From the NCBI GenBank assembly GCA_000526435.1, contig JAGB01000003.1, positions 186,001 through 250,000 of the forward strand: a stretch of 64,000 nucleotides of DNA, read 5' to 3'. A model generated the notes under the pieces. That model worked only from the letters and a program-made list of their open reading frames with translations, was not told where the DNA came from and made no database searches. Shown here one piece after another: positions 18,689 through 28,995 of the stretch. A program made the position numbers and the translations under genes. This stretch comes from Caldicoprobacter oshimai DSM 21659. GTDB taxonomy: Bacteria > Bacillota > Clostridia > Caldicoprobacterales > Caldicoprobacteraceae. Within the stretch, counting starts at the first letter, position 1. Each line of letters begins with the position of its first letter.

Positions 18689-20038
18689 TTAATTCAACCG
18701 CTCTTCTATCAAACTCGCCAACCTCTTAGCGCTGTCCTCTATTTCCCTTTGGTCAGCCCCCTCGATCATAACTCTGATGAGAGGCTCTGTCCCCGACGGA
18801 CGGATGAGCACCCTGCCTGCCCCCTTGAATTTAGCTTCAATTCGCGATATCTCCTCTGCTATGACCGGATCGTTCATGTAGCTGTTCTTCTTCTCGGGAT
18901 TAACCTTTGCGTTCACTAGGACCTGAGGGAACCTTTGCATGATCGAAGCCAGTTCAGATAGTCTCCGGTTCTTTCTCTTAACAACTGACAACAACTGCAG
19001 CGCTGTTAAAATGCCGTCTCCCGTGGTACTGTGGTCCAAAAATATTATATGGCCTGACTGTTCGCCTCCAATATTGTATCCGTTTTTAAGCATCTCCTCC
19101 AGAACATACCTGTCCCCTACTTTAGTCTTTACAAAGCCACACCCCGCCTTTTCAAGGGCAATATCGAAACCTATGTTGCTCATGACGGTGGCCACCACCG
19201 TATTGCGCTTGAGCACGCCCCTTTCTTTCATATCAAGAGCGCAAATCACCATTATTTGATCCCCGTCCACCAGCTCTCCGTTCTCGTCCACGGCAATCAG
19301 CCTATCGGCATCACCATCAAATGCTAACCCTATATCCGCACCGGTCTTTACCACAAACTTCTGAAGCCCCTCGGGATGAGTGGAACCGCAATTGCAGTTT
19401 ATGTTAACGCCGTTGGGAGTGTCGTTTATGACTTCCACTTCAGCGCCCAATTGCGAAAAGACCATGGGCGCCACTTTGTACGCAGCACCGTTGGCGCAAT
19501 CCAGAGCCAGTTTCAAACCGCTCAAATCGACGTCTACGGTACTTTTTAGAAAATTTATATAATCCTGTATTGCATTGGGAACCGGCACCTTTCTGCCTAT
19601 CTCGCTCCCTATAGGCGAAGGAATATCAACCTGTTTTTGCCCTTTGATGATAGCCTCTATCTCATCCTCCAACTCATCAGGGAGCTTGTATCCATTGCTA
19701 TCAAAAAACTTGATGCCGTTATACTCCATTGGATTGTGAGAAGCGGAGATAACCACTCCGGCATCCACTCCGTAATGCCTTGCAAGGTAGGCAACACCAG
19801 GTGTGGGTATGACGCCCGCCACCAGAGCTTCACCGCCTGCCGAGCAAATACCGGCTACCAATGCCGCTTCCAGCATATCCCCGGACAGCCTGGTATCCTT
19901 TCCAATCAAAATTTTAGGCCTCTTTTTGCCCTTTGATAACACATACGCCCCTGCTTGCCCCAGCTTGAATGCCAGCTCACAGCTTAGATCCTTATTGGCC
20001 ACTCCTCTTACTCCATCGGTACCAAACATCCTTGCCAT
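18689..20038 (-). CDS. glmM: Phosphoglucosamine mutase
   Basis: Interconverts glucosamine-6-phosphate and glucosamine-1-phosphate on the way to UDP-GlcNAc for peptidoglycan. 449 residues. The N terminus MFGTDGVRG, the phosphoserine loop [17 protein letters not shown] (near residue 100), the metal-binding [12 protein letters not shown] and the late [12 protein letters not shown] are the four family signatures. I chose ATG 20038, because AGGGGG sits 8 bases upstream of it but only 2 bases from the ATG at 20044. It follows trxB after about 34 bases and probably shares its promoter. Confidence 0.97.
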   Translation of the reverse strand: MARMFGTDGVRGVANKDLSCELAFKLGQAGAYVLSKGKKRPKILIGKDTRLSGDMLEAALVAGICSAGGEALVAGVIPTPGVAYLARHYGVDAGVVISASHNPMEYNGIKFFDSNGYKLPDELEDEIEAIIKGQKQVDIPSPIGSEIGRKVPVPNAIQDYINFLKSTVDVDLSGLKLALDCANGAAYKVAPMVFSQLGAEVEVINDTPNGVNINCNCGSTHPEGLQKFVVKTGADIGLAFDGDADRLIAVDENGELVDGDQIMVICALDMKERGVLKRNTVVATVMSNIGFDIALEKAGCGFVKTKVGDRYVLEEMLKNGYNIGGEQSGHIIFLDHSTTGDGILTALQLLSVVKRKNRRLSELASIMQRFPQVLVNAKVNPEKKNSYMNDPVIAEEISRIEAKFKGAGRVLIRPSGTEPLIRVMIEGADQREIEDSAKRLASLIEERLN

Positions 20039-20072
20039 ATCCATGACCCCCTATCAAAAATAAAGATAAACA

Positions 20073-20993
20073 TCACTCAAACTCTTCCATTATATATCTC
20101 TGAGCCGATACCGAAGCAACGGCCCCATCTGCTGCAGCCGTTATAATCTGCCACAACGGCTTTTGTCGCAAATCGCCGGCTGCAAAAACCCCCGGTATAT
20201 TGGTAGCCATAGTCTCATCGGTTATCACAAACCCGGCTTCATTCATCTTTAGCTTACCCTGTATCAAAGCATTGTTTGGCTGTATCCCAATTGCAACAAA
20301 CAGCCCATCCACCTTCAGCTCTTTCTTCGAACCGTCTTTTACGTTTCGCACCAGCAGCCCTTCTACTCCTTTTTCACCCAGTATCTCATCAACCACCGAA
20401 TCCCACAGTATCTCAACTTTGGGATTTGCAAACAGCCTGTCCTGCAATATCTTCGAAGCCCTTAGCGCATTGCGCCTGTGTATGAGATAGACCTTTGTAG
20501 CGTGCTGTGCCAAGAAGAGTGCATCCTCCACCGCGGTATCGCCACCGCCTACAACCGCCACATATTTTTCCTTGTAAAAAGCGCCATCACAGGTAGCACA
20601 GTAGGACACCCCTCGGCCCCGGAACTCGTCCTCCTTGGGCAGGCCAAGCTTTTTAGGTTGCGCACCCATGCAGAGTATGAGCGCCTTGGCCTGATACTCC
20701 CCCTTGTCGGTCACCACCTTTTTAATTCTACCCTCCAGCTCAAGCTCCACTACCTCGTCATACAATATTTCCAGCCCGAATTTTCGGGCATGAGATTCCA
20801 TTTTCATGGCGAGGTCCGGACCGCTGATTGGTTCATCAAACCCCGGGTAGTTTTCCACCAAATATGTAGTGGCCATCTGCCCACCCGAAAACATCTTCTC
20901 AAACAGCAGGGCATCCATCCCGCCTCTCTTGGCGTACAGCCCGGCAGTGAGACCAGCCACGCCACCCCCTACGATGATTATGTCCTTCAACAT
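20073..20993 (-). CDS. trxB: Thioredoxin-disulfide reductase
   Basis: Flavoenzyme that reduces thioredoxin with NADPH. 306 residues. The FAD-binding IIVGGGVAGLTAGLYAKRGG is at the N terminus, the redox pair CATC at Cys132/Cys135, the NADPH motif VAVVGGGDTAVEDALFLA follows, and the second FAD motif GVFAAGDLRQKPLWQIITAA is at the C terminus. ATG 20993 has AAGGAGG 9 bases upstream. Predicted to be expressed from the promoter at 21180-21152 with glmM downstream. Confidence 0.97.
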   Translation of the reverse strand: MLKDIIIVGGGVAGLTAGLYAKRGGMDALLFEKMFSGGQMATTYLVENYPGFDEPISGPDLAMKMESHARKFGLEILYDEVVELELEGRIKKVVTDKGEYQAKALILCMGAQPKKLGLPKEDEFRGRGVSYCATCDGAFYKEKYVAVVGGGDTAVEDALFLAQHATKVYLIHRRNALRASKILQDRLFANPKVEILWDSVVDEILGEKGVEGLLVRNVKDGSKKELKVDGLFVAIGIQPNNALIQGKLKMNEAGFVITDETMATNIPGVFAAGDLRQKPLWQIITAAADGAVASVSAQRYIMEEFE

Positions 20994-21120
20994 AATTTTA
21001 AACCTCCTTGTTCTTGGAGATCATACGTGAATATGCATCTCGTTCCATCTACAAGTCAATCTTTCAGCATCACACCGTCAAGAGTTTTTATTAATGACCG
21101 TAGACTTTGCGCAATAAACC

Positions 21121-21180
21121 GCTTTGATATATTCAAAGCATTAACAGAATTATTATAACCCAAAACCCACGCAATGTGAA
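21121..21180 (-). promoter_or_regulatory. Promoter for trxB-glmM with a nearby inverted repeat
   Basis: Minus strand TTCACA at 21180-21175, 17 bases, TATAAT at 21157-21152. Just downstream of the expected start of transcription lies GCTTTGA/TCAAAGC (21121-21127 and 21133-21139), which could be an operator. The promoter abuts the decayed transposon at its plus-strand side. Confidence 0.6.
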
Positions 21181-21190
21181 CCATCTTTGA

Positions 21191-21861
21191 TTGCTGATAA
21201 TGCCGAAGTTCAAGAAGAAGAAAGACAAGCAGTCATATACAAAGAACAATCAGATACTTCCAAATAGGAATGAGACGATAAGGGTGGATTTTGAGGAAGG
21301 ATTTATTTATCTTCCGAAGATATCAGTTACAGTTGTTAAGACGAAATCGGGCAGGTACTATGTAAGCATACTTGTGGAGGTACAGGATCCGAGGAACGAA
21401 ATAAAGGAGCCCAGTAATTTAGTTTGTAGAATAGATTTAGGCTTACAGCACTTTGCAGCGATTGCAAATGACGCAGGGGTATTCAAGGTTGAGTATCCAA
21501 AGTATCTTATTAAAGCCGAGAAGAGGCTTAAGAGGTTGCAGAGGCAGCTGTCAAGGAAGGAGAAGGAATCCAGGAACAGGGAGAAGGCGGTAAAGAGGCT
21601 AGCTAGGGAGCATGAATATGTAAAGAACAGCAAGGAAGATTTTTTGCACAAAATGCAGAAGCGTACATGACAGAAACGAGAATGCGGCCAAGAATTTGAG
21701 GGGATATGGTGCGGCTTTGATAAAAGGAGTAGGGTAGGGACTACCCGAATTTACGCCTGTGGAGATTGGACCTCTACTGCGGAAGAAGTTTTTCTTCTGC
21801 AGCAAGTCTGGTCAATGAAGCAGGAAGCCTCCACCTCCATAGGTGGGCGGTATTTCAATAA
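21191..21861 (+). pseudogene. Decayed IS200/IS605-type tnpB (OrfB) gene
   Basis: Remnant of a TnpB RNA-guided nuclease gene. The first 150 or so residues match the N-terminal half: MPKFKKKKDKQSYTKNNQ, IYLPKISVTVVKTKSGRYYVS, then RIDLGLQHFAAIANDAGVF, the RuvC-I motif with its catalytic Asp. The frame breaks after DFLHKMQKRT. Beyond it HDRNENAAKNLRGYGAALIKGVG appears in another frame, which is the RuvC-III/C-terminal part, and a third segment reads NEAGSLHLHRW. The middle, with the RuvC-II Glu and zinc finger, is missing. An in-frame stop and frameshifts follow, so no active nuclease is made. No tnpA is visible. It is on the plus strand, unlike its neighbours. Confidence 0.85.
21828..21850 (+). 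mobile_element. Hairpin at the putative right end of the IS200/IS605 remnant
   Basis: CCACC (21831-21835) and GGTGG (21842-21846) form a short stem at the end of the tnpB remnant, where IS200/IS605 elements keep a subterminal hairpin used by TnpA and by the guide RNA. The exact element boundary cannot be fixed without an intact copy. Confidence 0.45.
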
Positions 21862-21893
21862 GGTTGTACAGTCGTATTCCTCAAAAATATGCA

Positions 21894-21927
21894 TAAAAAG
21901 GCCGCCACGAGAACAATCTCTGGCGGT
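21894..21927 (-). terminator. Rho-independent terminator after rpsI
   Basis: Minus-strand stem CCGCCAGAGA / TCTCgTGGCGG with a four-base loop and one bulge, then CCTTTTT. It ends the rplM-rpsI transcript 13 bases past the rpsI stop. Confidence 0.85.
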
Positions 21928-21939
21928 CTGCTTTTGGTC

Positions 21940-22332
21940 CTATCTCTTGGAGAACTGAGGCGCTCTTCGCGCACCTTTCAAACCGTACTTCTTTCTCTCT
22001 TTCATTCGCGGATCGCGCGTCAGGAATCCGGCTTTCTTAAGTATCGGGCGGAAACCCTCGTCAACCTTCAACAATGCCCTGGAAATACCGTGCCTGATAG
22101 CACCGGCCTGTCCGCTAAAGCCGCCTCCTTCAACCTTTGCGATGACGTCAAACTTACCTAATGTGCCTGTCAATTCCAAAGGCTGCCTCACCATAATCCG
22201 CAGAGGTTCCATTCCAAAGTAATCTTTGATATCGCGGTCATTGATAATGATTTTGCCTTCTCCTGGGATAAGCCGTACCCTGGCTACAGAGGTCTTTCTT
22301 CTACCTGTTCCATAATACTGTATGTTAGCCAA
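21940..22332 (-). CDS. rpsI: 30S ribosomal protein S9
   Basis: 130 residues. N terminus [20 protein letters not shown], then [19 protein letters not shown], and the basic tail ending RRAPQFSKR that reaches toward the P-site tRNA. The start is TTG 22332 with AAGGAG 9 bases upstream; the nearby ATG is out of frame. Follows rplM after 27 bases in the usual pair. Confidence 0.97.
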   Translation of the reverse strand: MANIQYYGTGRRKTSVARVRLIPGEGKIIINDRDIKDYFGMEPLRIMVRQPLELTGTLGKFDVIAKVEGGGFSGQAGAIRHGISRALLKVDEGFRPILKKAGFLTRDPRMKERKKYGLKGARRAPQFSKR

Positions 22333-22359
22333 CGCATATCTCTCCTTTCCCGACCTTCA

Positions 22360-22788
22360 TTACAGTTCAAGTATTTCGGGCTGTTGAGCCTCGTGCTTAT
22401 GGTTGGGCCCTGCATACACCTTCAGCTTTTTAAGCATCTTACGCCCCAGCCTGTTGTGGGGCAACATCCCTTTTACGGCATGATATATGACCAATGTAGG
22501 CTTACGCTCTAAAAGCTGTCTGTAGGGAATCTCTTTTAATCCTCCAGGGTACAGGGAATGGTGGCGGTACATCTTCTTATCGAGTTTTTTACCCGTAAGC
22601 TTAACTTTCTCGGCATTGATAACTATCACATAATCGCCAGTATCCACATGGGGAGTATAAATCGGCTTGTGTTTACCCCTCAATATTTTGGCTATTTGAG
22701 ACGCCAGCCTACCCAACGGCTTATCGGTTGCATCCACAACATACCATTTCCTTGTAACTTTATCCGGTTTAGCTACAAAAGTCTTCAT
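22360..22788 (-). CDS. rplM: 50S ribosomal protein L13
   Basis: 142 residues. The family signatures [37 protein letters not shown] and [22 protein letters not shown] are present. ATG 22788 has AGGAGG upstream. It has its own strong promoter 285 bases upstream, so it is not simply read through from truA. Confidence 0.98.
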   Translation of the reverse strand: MKTFVAKPDKVTRKWYVVDATDKPLGRLASQIAKILRGKHKPIYTPHVDTGDYVIVINAEKVKLTGKKLDKKMYRHHSLYPGGLKEIPYRQLLERKPTLVIYHAVKGMLPHNRLGRKMLKKLKVYAGPNHKHEAQQPEILEL

Positions 22789-23219
22789 GGCTTTTCCTCC
22801 TATTCCACTCGATTATCTAATCTAGTATGTCACCATACAAATCTTCTAGTTAACCAACATCTTTTGGGGAAAAATCATCTTTCACTTCTTATCAAATTAC
22901 CTCTCCTTCAAGCAGCCAATTTATTAAAAACGTACTATAAAATATAAGCATGCTATCACATTCAATTGCACTGCCCTACTGCAGATTTATCAGCAGCACA
23001 AAATACATGTACTTACCTTCACGCTCAATCATTTTTCATAAACAGCCAGGGCTAATAGAGCACATTAAAACTAGGTTATATTGTAATACAAGGCCTTCAG
23101 CCTGTCAAGGCCAAAATATCAATTGATTTTAAAGAGCCTTCAAAAATTTTCTAACAATTCAATCAACACCTTCAACCGCTCTAGCGTATCTATATAGGCA
23201 TAACGCTTAATAGCGACTA
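22789..23219. other. Long leader of rplM and truA downstream region
   Basis: 431 bases without a gene. It contains the rplM promoter (23108-23080) and a transcribed leader of about 285 bases. Autogenous L13 leaders exist in Firmicutes, but I cannot match this one by eye. No clear terminator for truA is seen between 23109 and 23219. Confidence 0.45.
23080..23108 (-). promoter_or_regulatory. Strong sigma-A promoter for rplM-rpsI
   Basis: Minus strand TTGACA at 23108-23103, exactly 17 bases, TACAAT at 23085-23080. Transcription would start near 23073. Confidence 0.8.
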
Positions 23220-23957
23220 TCAATAATAGACCTTTTCAAGGCACAACCCGTGGGCAGGTACTGTTGGCCCCGCCTTGTCCCTATCCCCCGACTCCAGGAT
23301 GCGCTTCATATCAGATTCCAACATCCTGTGCCGCCCTATCTCTATGAAGGTTCCTACAAGGATGCGCACCATGTTGTACAAAAACCCATTCCCTTTAATA
23401 TGGAAATGGAGATAACAAGGCGGTTCCCAAACCCAGTAGGCCTCGTATACCGTTCTCACGGTGTTTTTCACGCCGCTGCCAGCACTCTGAAAAGCCTTGA
23501 AATCGTGAGTGCCTATAATATATTTTGCTGCGGCATTCATTGCTTCCACGTCTAAAATGTCAGGAACGTGATAGTAATAATTCCTGGCTATGGCAGGAGC
23601 GTGTGGACGCATGCATATCGAATACCTGTACTGCTTTGCCTTAGCCGAATACCTGGCATGAAATTCATGAGAAACTTCTTGCGACTCAAGCACGCGAATG
23701 TCGGGGGGCAGTACTGAATTCAAGGCAAAGCTGAAGCGCTCAGCAGGAATCCTCGAGGCTGTAAAAAAGTTGGCCACCTGCCCCCGTGCATGCACACCGC
23801 TATCGGTCCGCCCCGCACCTATAACCGTAATCCTTTCCTTGGTCAGCTTGTATAAAGCCTCCTCTACCACCTGTTGAATGGACAATGTATTCTTCTGCCT
23901 TTGCCAGCCAGCATAGTTGGTACCATCATACTCCAGCACGATTTTTATGTTCCTCAT
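23220..23957 (-). CDS. truA: tRNA pseudouridine(38-40) synthase
   Basis: Isomerises uridines 38-40 in the tRNA anticodon arm. 245 residues. The catalytic Asp lies in GAGRTDSGVHARGQVANF (residues ~48-65), with the N-terminal LEYDGTNYAGWQRQ and the later FHARYSAKAKQYRY and NGFLYNMVRILVGTFIEIG. It follows the ECF transporter genes as in many Firmicutes, but a 242-base gap and a good promoter make it at least partly independent. Confidence 0.97.
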   Translation of the reverse strand: MRNIKIVLEYDGTNYAGWQRQKNTLSIQQVVEEALYKLTKERITVIGAGRTDSGVHARGQVANFFTASRIPAERFSFALNSVLPPDIRVLESQEVSHEFHARYSAKAKQYRYSICMRPHAPAIARNYYYHVPDILDVEAMNAAAKYIIGTHDFKAFQSAGSGVKNTVRTVYEAYWVWEPPCYLHFHIKGNGFLYNMVRILVGTFIEIGRHRMLESDMKRILESGDRDKAGPTVPAHGLCLEKVYY

Positions 23958-24140
23958 ACTTTCATACTCCTGTATTCAGTACATCCCGCTGCAAGGCTGA
24001 ATAACCAGCCAGCCCGCTACCATATCCAGAAAACTACCATGCGTCCTTGATCGTGGCAGGTCATTCAAACCGCCAAACTTTGTCAAAATTAAATTTCACT
24101 CATCACAGCGTTCCGATGTTCTCTGAAATTTATCTGAATC

Positions 24141-24169
24141 AATATATCTGATAAACATATCCGAGTCAA
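24141..24169 (-). promoter_or_regulatory. Promoter for truA
   Basis: Minus strand TTGACT at 24169-24164, 17 bases, TATATT at 24146-24141, in the gap between ecfT and truA. Leader about 180 bases. Confidence 0.6.
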
Positions 24170-24199
24170 TAGCCCATTTGACAGCCGCTTTAAGGCTCA

Positions 24200-25003
24200 T
24201 TACAGTACATAGCTGTCCAAGAGTATGCCTACTACCAACAGCAGGGTCACGGCCACCGCCAGGTAATCCCTCCTGGCCGCTTTGAGCACCTTCATGCGTG
24301 TTCGATTTTTGCCACCGCGATAGCAGCGTGACTCCATCGCCATGGCCAATTCATCGGCCCTTCTAAAAGCGCTTATAAACAAAGGCACCAAAAGCGGTAC
24401 CAAAGCTTTGGCCCTTTGGAATAGATTACCGCTCTCGAAATCCGCTCCCCTGGCCATTTGTGCCTTCATTATCTTATCGGTCTCCTCCAGCAAAGTGGGG
24501 ATAAACCGTAGGGCAATGGTCATCATCATAGCTAGCTCATGAGCCGGGAAGCGAACGACCTGAAGCGGCTGCAACAAGCGCTCGATACCGTCGGTCAATG
24601 AAATAGGGGAGGTGGTCAGAGTAAGCAACGAGGTCCCAATGACCAGCAATATCAAGCGCAGAGCCATGAAGACCCCCTGCCTTAAACCCTCCTGGGTAAA
24701 TTTAAGGACCCAAACCTGAAACAGCACCTTATTCCCGGGAGTGAAGAAGACGTTTATGAAAAACGTCAAAACTATTATGAACAGGAGAGGCTTGAGCCCT
24801 CTCAAAATATATCGGATTGGCACTTCTGAAAGCCACATTGCAAGTGCTATATACGCAAAAATCAGCGCATATCCCAGATAGGTTTTAGCAAAAAATATTA
24901 TTACGATAAAAACAAAGGTCAGTATTATCTTAACCCGTGGATCAAGCTTATGTATGGGCGATTGGCCGGGGAAAAATTGACCTATGGTAATATCTTTAAT
25001 CAT
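24200..25003 (-). CDS. ecfT: ECF transporter transmembrane protein EcfT
   Basis: Shared membrane scaffold of energy-coupling factor vitamin importers. 267 residues, five or more hydrophobic segments. The coupling motif AQMARGADFESG and a second AMAMESRCYRGGKNRT are the two Ala-Arg-Gly-type signatures that contact the ATPases. Its ATG overlaps the ecfA2 stop as ATGA. The substrate-specific S component is not encoded here, as expected for a group II ECF system with S genes elsewhere. Confidence 0.95.
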   Translation of the reverse strand: MIKDITIGQFFPGQSPIHKLDPRVKIILTFVFIVIIFFAKTYLGYALIFAYIALAMWLSEVPIRYILRGLKPLLFIIVLTFFINVFFTPGNKVLFQVWVLKFTQEGLRQGVFMALRLILLVIGTSLLTLTTSPISLTDGIERLLQPLQVVRFPAHELAMMMTIALRFIPTLLEETDKIMKAQMARGADFESGNLFQRAKALVPLLVPLFISAFRRADELAMAMESRCYRGGKNRTRMKVLKAARRDYLAVAVTLLLVVGILLDSYVL

Positions 25004-25860
25004 TTTTTCTTCCCCCTCACCCTCTCTAAAATGACCTTGACAGCTTGCTCCACGGTGTAAATGTTGTCGGGTACATCCATGCCTCTGGCTTTCAAGCCCC
25101 TCATCACATGCGTTATTTGGGGAATCCCCAGCCCCATAGCATGAAGCTCATCCACATGTGAAAATACCTCTTCTGGCTTGCCCATCAAAGCTATTCTGCC
25201 CCTGTTCATCACTATAATCCTATCGACCAGCCTGGCGATGTCCTCCATGCTGTGCGAAACCAAGATGATGGTCATACCCCGCTGCGCGTGCAAATTCTTT
25301 ATCTGGCCTAAAATCTCGTCCCTTCCTCTGGGGTCCAGACCGGCAGTAGGCTCATCTAGGATGAGGATTCTGGGCTCCATTGCGAGAACCCCTGCAATGG
25401 CAACTCGCCTTCTCTGTCCCCCACTTATCTCAAAAGGCGAGCGATCCTTCACGGCTTCAAAATCCAACCCCACCAGGGCCATGGCCTCTCTTACCCTTCT
25501 CTCCACTTCGTCCTCTGGAAGGTTCAAGTTTCTGGGACCAAAGGCAATATCCTGGTATACCGTTTCCTCAAACAGCTGATGCTCGGGATATTGAAACACC
25601 AGTCCCACATGCTGTCTGAGCCTCTTGGGTACCTTGCTCTCACTCGTGATCTCAATATCGTCCACCACAATTCTGCCCTTGGTTGGCTTTAAAAGCCCAT
25701 TGAGGTGCTGTACCAATGTAGACTTTCCCGAACCTGTATGCCCAATAAGCCCCACAAACTCCCCATCCTGAATCTCAAAGCTCACGTCATCCAGAGCCAG
25801 CGACTCAAAAGGGCTACCCGGCATATATACGTGCGTTAAATGCTCAACTACAATCGGCAT
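25000..25860 (-). CDS. ecfA2: ECF transporter ATP-binding protein EcfA2
   Basis: ABC ATPase, 286 residues: Walker [11 protein letters not shown]-loop [10 protein letters not shown], signature [14 protein letters not shown], Walker [14 protein letters not shown] and switch His in VSHSMED. It heterodimerises with EcfA1 to drive EcfT. It overlaps the end of ecfA1 by 13 bases. Assignment as A2 rather than A1 rests on gene order and the [13 protein letters not shown] wording. Confidence 0.93.
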   Translation of the reverse strand: MPIVVEHLTHVYMPGSPFESLALDDVSFEIQDGEFVGLIGHTGSGKSTLVQHLNGLLKPTKGRIVVDDIEITSESKVPKRLRQHVGLVFQYPEHQLFEETVYQDIAFGPRNLNLPEDEVERRVREAMALVGLDFEAVKDRSPFEISGGQRRRVAIAGVLAMEPRILILDEPTAGLDPRGRDEILGQIKNLHAQRGMTIILVSHSMEDIARLVDRIIVMNRGRIALMGKPEEVFSHVDELHAMGLGIPQITHVMRGLKARGMDVPDNIYTVEQAVKVILERVRGKKK

Positions 25861-26684
25861 ATGGCATCCACCATCTCTTCCACTTTTAAGACGTTCAAGG
25901 GTACATCCAGCCCTTCAGCCCTGAGCCTGTAAGCCAGCTCGGTCACCTGCGGCACATCCAGCCCTATCTCCTTTAAAACCTCAACTTGGGAGAATACTTC
26001 CTGTGGCGTCCCCTGCAGCACTATCTTACCCTGTTCCATTACGATAACTCTGTCAGCATCGACCGCTTCTTCCATATAATGGGTTATATGGACAACCGTG
26101 ATGCCCTCATGCTTGTTCAAATACTTCACCGTTTCCATCACTTCACGCCGTCCCACCGGGTCCAGCATGGCGGTTGGCTCGTCCAGCACAATTATTTCAG
26201 GCTTCATGGCAAGGATGCCGGCTATGGCAACTCTTTGCTTCTGACCACCGGAGAGATAGTGCGGAGCCGCCTGGGCATACTCCTGCATTCCCACGGCCTT
26301 GAGAGCCTCGGCCACTCTCCTCTGTATCTCCTCCGGGGGCAGGCCCAGGTTTTCAGGCCCAAAGGCCACGTCCTCCTCTACTACTGTGGCCACCAGCTGA
26401 TTATCGGGGTTTTGGAAGACCATGCCTGCCGTCTGCCGTATCTCCCACAGCTTATCCTCGTCTCTGGTATCCATTCCTTTTATCCAGACCACGCCACTGC
26501 TGGGACGCAGCAGCGCATTGAGATGCTTGGCCAGCGTGGATTTCCCTGAGCCATTGTGGCCAATGATTACCACAAACTCCCCCTTTTGGATGTCAAGAGT
26601 CACCCCATTTAGAGCCGCAATCTCCTCACCCTCAAAGCTCAAATATTCAAATTGTACATCCTGCAACCTAATGATGGGCTCCAT
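25848..26684 (-). CDS. ecfA1: ECF transporter ATP-binding protein EcfA1
   Basis: ABC ATPase, 278 residues: Walker [11 protein letters not shown]-loop [19 protein letters not shown], signature [14 protein letters not shown], Walker [14 protein letters not shown] and switch THYMEEA. ATG 26684 has AAGGAG 6 bases upstream; a longer in-frame start at 26741 runs back into the inverted repeat after rplQ and is rejected. First gene of ecfA1-ecfA2-ecfT, which conventionally follows rplQ in Firmicutes. Confidence 0.93.
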   Translation of the reverse strand: MEPIIRLQDVQFEYLSFEGEEIAALNGVTLDIQKGEFVVIIGHNGSGKSTLAKHLNALLRPSSGVVWIKGMDTRDEDKLWEIRQTAGMVFQNPDNQLVATVVEEDVAFGPENLGLPPEEIQRRVAEALKAVGMQEYAQAAPHYLSGGQKQRVAIAGILAMKPEIIVLDEPTAMLDPVGRREVMETVKYLNKHEGITVVHITHYMEEAVDADRVIVMEQGKIVLQGTPQEVFSQVEVLKEIGLDVPQVTELAYRLRAEGLDVPLNVLKVEEMVDAICRL

Positions 26685-26720
26685 AGCTTTCTCCTTAAAG
26701 ATTTTAACTTCATGATAAAA

Positions 26721-26748
26721 ATTATGGATTAAGTGTAACACTTAATCC
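26721..26748 (-). terminator. Inverted repeat between rplQ and ecfA1, possible weak terminator
   Basis: GGATTAAGTG (26726-26735) and CACTTAATCC (26739-26748) form a perfect 10-base stem with a 3-base loop. On the minus strand it is followed by ATAATTTTT, so it may act as a partial terminator separating ribosomal from transporter expression; the stem is AT-rich. Confidence 0.55.
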
Positions 26749-26758
26749 ACCGTCAAAA

Positions 26759-27274
26759 TCAATCTACCAGCTCTATGAGCACCTGTTCGGCGCCGTCCCC
26801 TCTTCTGGGACCTAGCTTGATAATCCTGGTATAACCTCCAGCACAGTTCTTTTCCTCATTTCTGGCCCTGTATTTAGGCCCATATTCATTAAACAGCTTC
26901 TCTATAAGAGGATGCTTTATCTCTCTCATGCGCTGCTTGTATTCCTTCTTGGTCTCCTCACGGGTCTTGGGTTCGCGCAAGTCATAGAGGAAAGCCATCA
27001 TCTTTCTTCTAGCGTTCAATTTAGAAGGTGCATCGTTGGTAACCTCTATAGTAACGGTCTGGCCCTTTTCGTTGTTGACCTGTTTTTGTACCTTTACCGT
27101 CTTATCATACTCATTCACGGCAAGGTGAATGAGCTTTTCAGCAATGCGACGCACTTCCTTGGCCCTTGCCTCAGTAGTAACTATTTTTCCATGCCACAGC
27201 AATGCAGAAACCTGATTTCGAAGCAGTGCACGCCTTTGGTCGCTGGGCTTGCCCAACTTTCTCTGTTTGGCCAT
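26759..27274 (-). CDS. rplQ: 50S ribosomal protein L17
   Basis: 171 residues. The N-terminal [25 protein letters not shown] is the family signature and [25 protein letters not shown] the C terminus. It is longer than the ~115-residue minimal form because of an insert ([24 protein letters not shown] region, roughly residues 60-85 and beyond), as in several clostridia. Last gene of the alpha operon. Confidence 0.97.
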   Translation of the reverse strand: MAKQRKLGKPSDQRRALLRNQVSALLWHGKIVTTEARAKEVRRIAEKLIHLAVNEYDKTVKVQKQVNNEKGQTVTIEVTNDAPSKLNARRKMMAFLYDLREPKTREETKKEYKQRMREIKHPLIEKLFNEYGPKYRARNEEKNCAGGYTRIIKLGPRRGDGAEQVLIELVD

Positions 27275-27315
27275 AGTATCGCCTCCTTTTCACGTGGTGT
27301 TTGCAATCTCGTAGG

Positions 27316-28263
27316 TCATTCTTCTTTCTTTTTCAGGCTCAATCCTAAAGCCTTTAATTTCTGTTGCACTTCTTCCAGGGATTTCTTACCCAGGTTCCTC
27401 ACCTTCATCATGTCCTCTTCTGTCCTCTGAATAAGCTCCTGCACCGTGTTGATCCCGGCACGCTTCAAGCAGTTGTAAGAGCGAACAGAGAGGTCAAGCT
27501 CTTCTATGGTCATCTCAAGCACTTTTTCTTTCTTATCTTCTTCTTTTTCTACCATTATCTCGACATCATTTACATGGTCAGTTAAATTGACAAACAGAGC
27601 TAAATGTTCGCTCAATATCTTGGCAGCCAGGCTGGTTGCTTCGTCGGGCTTTATGGTACCGTTTGTCCAAACCTCCAGCGTCAGCTTGTCATAGTCGGTA
27701 ACCTGCCCAACGCGAGTATCCTCCACCGTGAAATTTACCTTTCTGATGGGGGTAAATATCGAGTCAATAGGAATGATGCCAATGGGCTGCCCCGGCTTCT
27801 TATTCTTCTCTGCCGGCACATAACCCCTGCCTTTCTCAACGTTCATCTCCATATAGAGCTTTCCATCTTCGTTCAGAGTGGCTATGTGCAAGTCAGGGTT
27901 TACAATCTCCACATCGGCATCAGTAATGATATCACCCGCTTTTACTTCACAAGGCCCCTGGGCATTTATGGTCAAAACCCTCGGCTCATTGGTCTCCATC
28001 TTTATACACAGCTCTTTAAGGTTGAGAATTATCTCAACCAGGTCTTCCTTCACGCCCGGTATTGTGGAAAACTCATGGAGCACGCCATCTACTTTAATGA
28101 AAGTAACAGCGGCCCCTGGCAACGAAGACAGCAGCACCCTCCTTAAGGAATTGCCAAGGGTGATGCCAAACCCTCTTTCCAGGGGTTCCACCACGAATTT
28201 GCCGTAGCGGTTGTCTTCGCTCATTTCCACAATCTCTATTCTCGGCTTCTCAATTTCAATCAT
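27316..28263 (-). CDS. rpoA: RNA polymerase alpha subunit
   Basis: 315 residues. The N-terminal dimerisation domain shows [26 protein letters not shown], and the C-terminal domain [17 protein letters not shown]...LGKKSLEEV contacts UP elements and regulators. The linker carries an acidic, lysine-rich run ([10 protein letters not shown]). Lies between rpsD and rplQ in the standard alpha operon. Confidence 0.98.
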   Translation of the reverse strand: MIEIEKPRIEIVEMSEDNRYGKFVVEPLERGFGITLGNSLRRVLLSSLPGAAVTFIKVDGVLHEFSTIPGVKEDLVEIILNLKELCIKMETNEPRVLTINAQGPCEVKAGDIITDADVEIVNPDLHIATLNEDGKLYMEMNVEKGRGYVPAEKNKKPGQPIGIIPIDSIFTPIRKVNFTVEDTRVGQVTDYDKLTLEVWTNGTIKPDEATSLAAKILSEHLALFVNLTDHVNDVEIMVEKEEDKKEKVLEMTIEELDLSVRSYNCLKRAGINTVQELIQRTEEDMMKVRNLGKKSLEEVQQKLKALGLSLKKKEE

Positions 28264-28340
28264 TCAAATAAACCCTCCTCATAACATTGTTGAACTATAC
28301 CTATCCGAGGGTGAGACGCTTTTCAGCTTATGACAAATCA

Positions 28341-28970
28341 TCACTTGGAGTACAGCTCAACGATCAGGTGCTCCTGAATAGGCACATCAATATCCTGGCG
28401 TGTAGGTAACGCTGTTACTGTCCCTTCCAATTTGTCAAAATCAACGGACACCCACGGAACTATATTACCAGCCGGGCCTTGCTCACGCAGGGCTTTAAAA
28501 TGCTCCATTTTGGCAGCGCTCTTTTCGGCAACGGCAATTACATCACCTACATCCACAAGATAAGAAGGAATGTTCACCCTCTTACCGTTTACAGTAAAAT
28601 GCCCATGACGTACCAGCTGGCGCGCCTGAGCACGGGAGCTTGCAAATCCCATACGGTATACTACGTTATCCAACCTTCTCTCCAGTATCTGCAGGAGATT
28701 TTCGCCCGTTACGCCCTTCATGCGCTCAGCCATCTCAAAATACCTTTCAAACTGCCTCTCCAATACGCCGTATATCCTCTTGACCTTCTGCTTTTCACGC
28801 AGCTGAAGCCCATATTCCGAAAGCTTTTTTCTATTCCTTCCGTGTTGCCCCGGAGGGAAAGGCCTTCTTTCGAAAGCGCATTTATCGGTATAGCAACGGC
28901 TTCCTTTCAAATAAAGCTTCATGCCCTCGCGCCTGCAAAGCCGGCATACAGGTCCTGTATATCTTGCCAT
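28341..28970 (-). CDS. rpsD: 30S ribosomal protein S4
   Basis: 209 residues. A zinc-binding N terminus is visible with Cys9, Cys12, Cys26 and Cys31. The S4 RNA-binding domain reads [31 protein letters not shown]. Primary 16S rRNA binder and, in other bacteria, an autogenous regulator of the alpha operon. Confidence 0.98.
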   Translation of the reverse strand: MARYTGPVCRLCRREGMKLYLKGSRCYTDKCAFERRPFPPGQHGRNRKKLSEYGLQLREKQKVKRIYGVLERQFERYFEMAERMKGVTGENLLQILERRLDNVVYRMGFASSRAQARQLVRHGHFTVNGKRVNIPSYLVDVGDVIAVAEKSAAKMEHFKALREQGPAGNIVPWVSVDFDKLEGTVTALPTRQDIDVPIQEHLIVELYSK

Positions 28971-28995
28971 TCACTTAACACCTCCAAACATTTTA

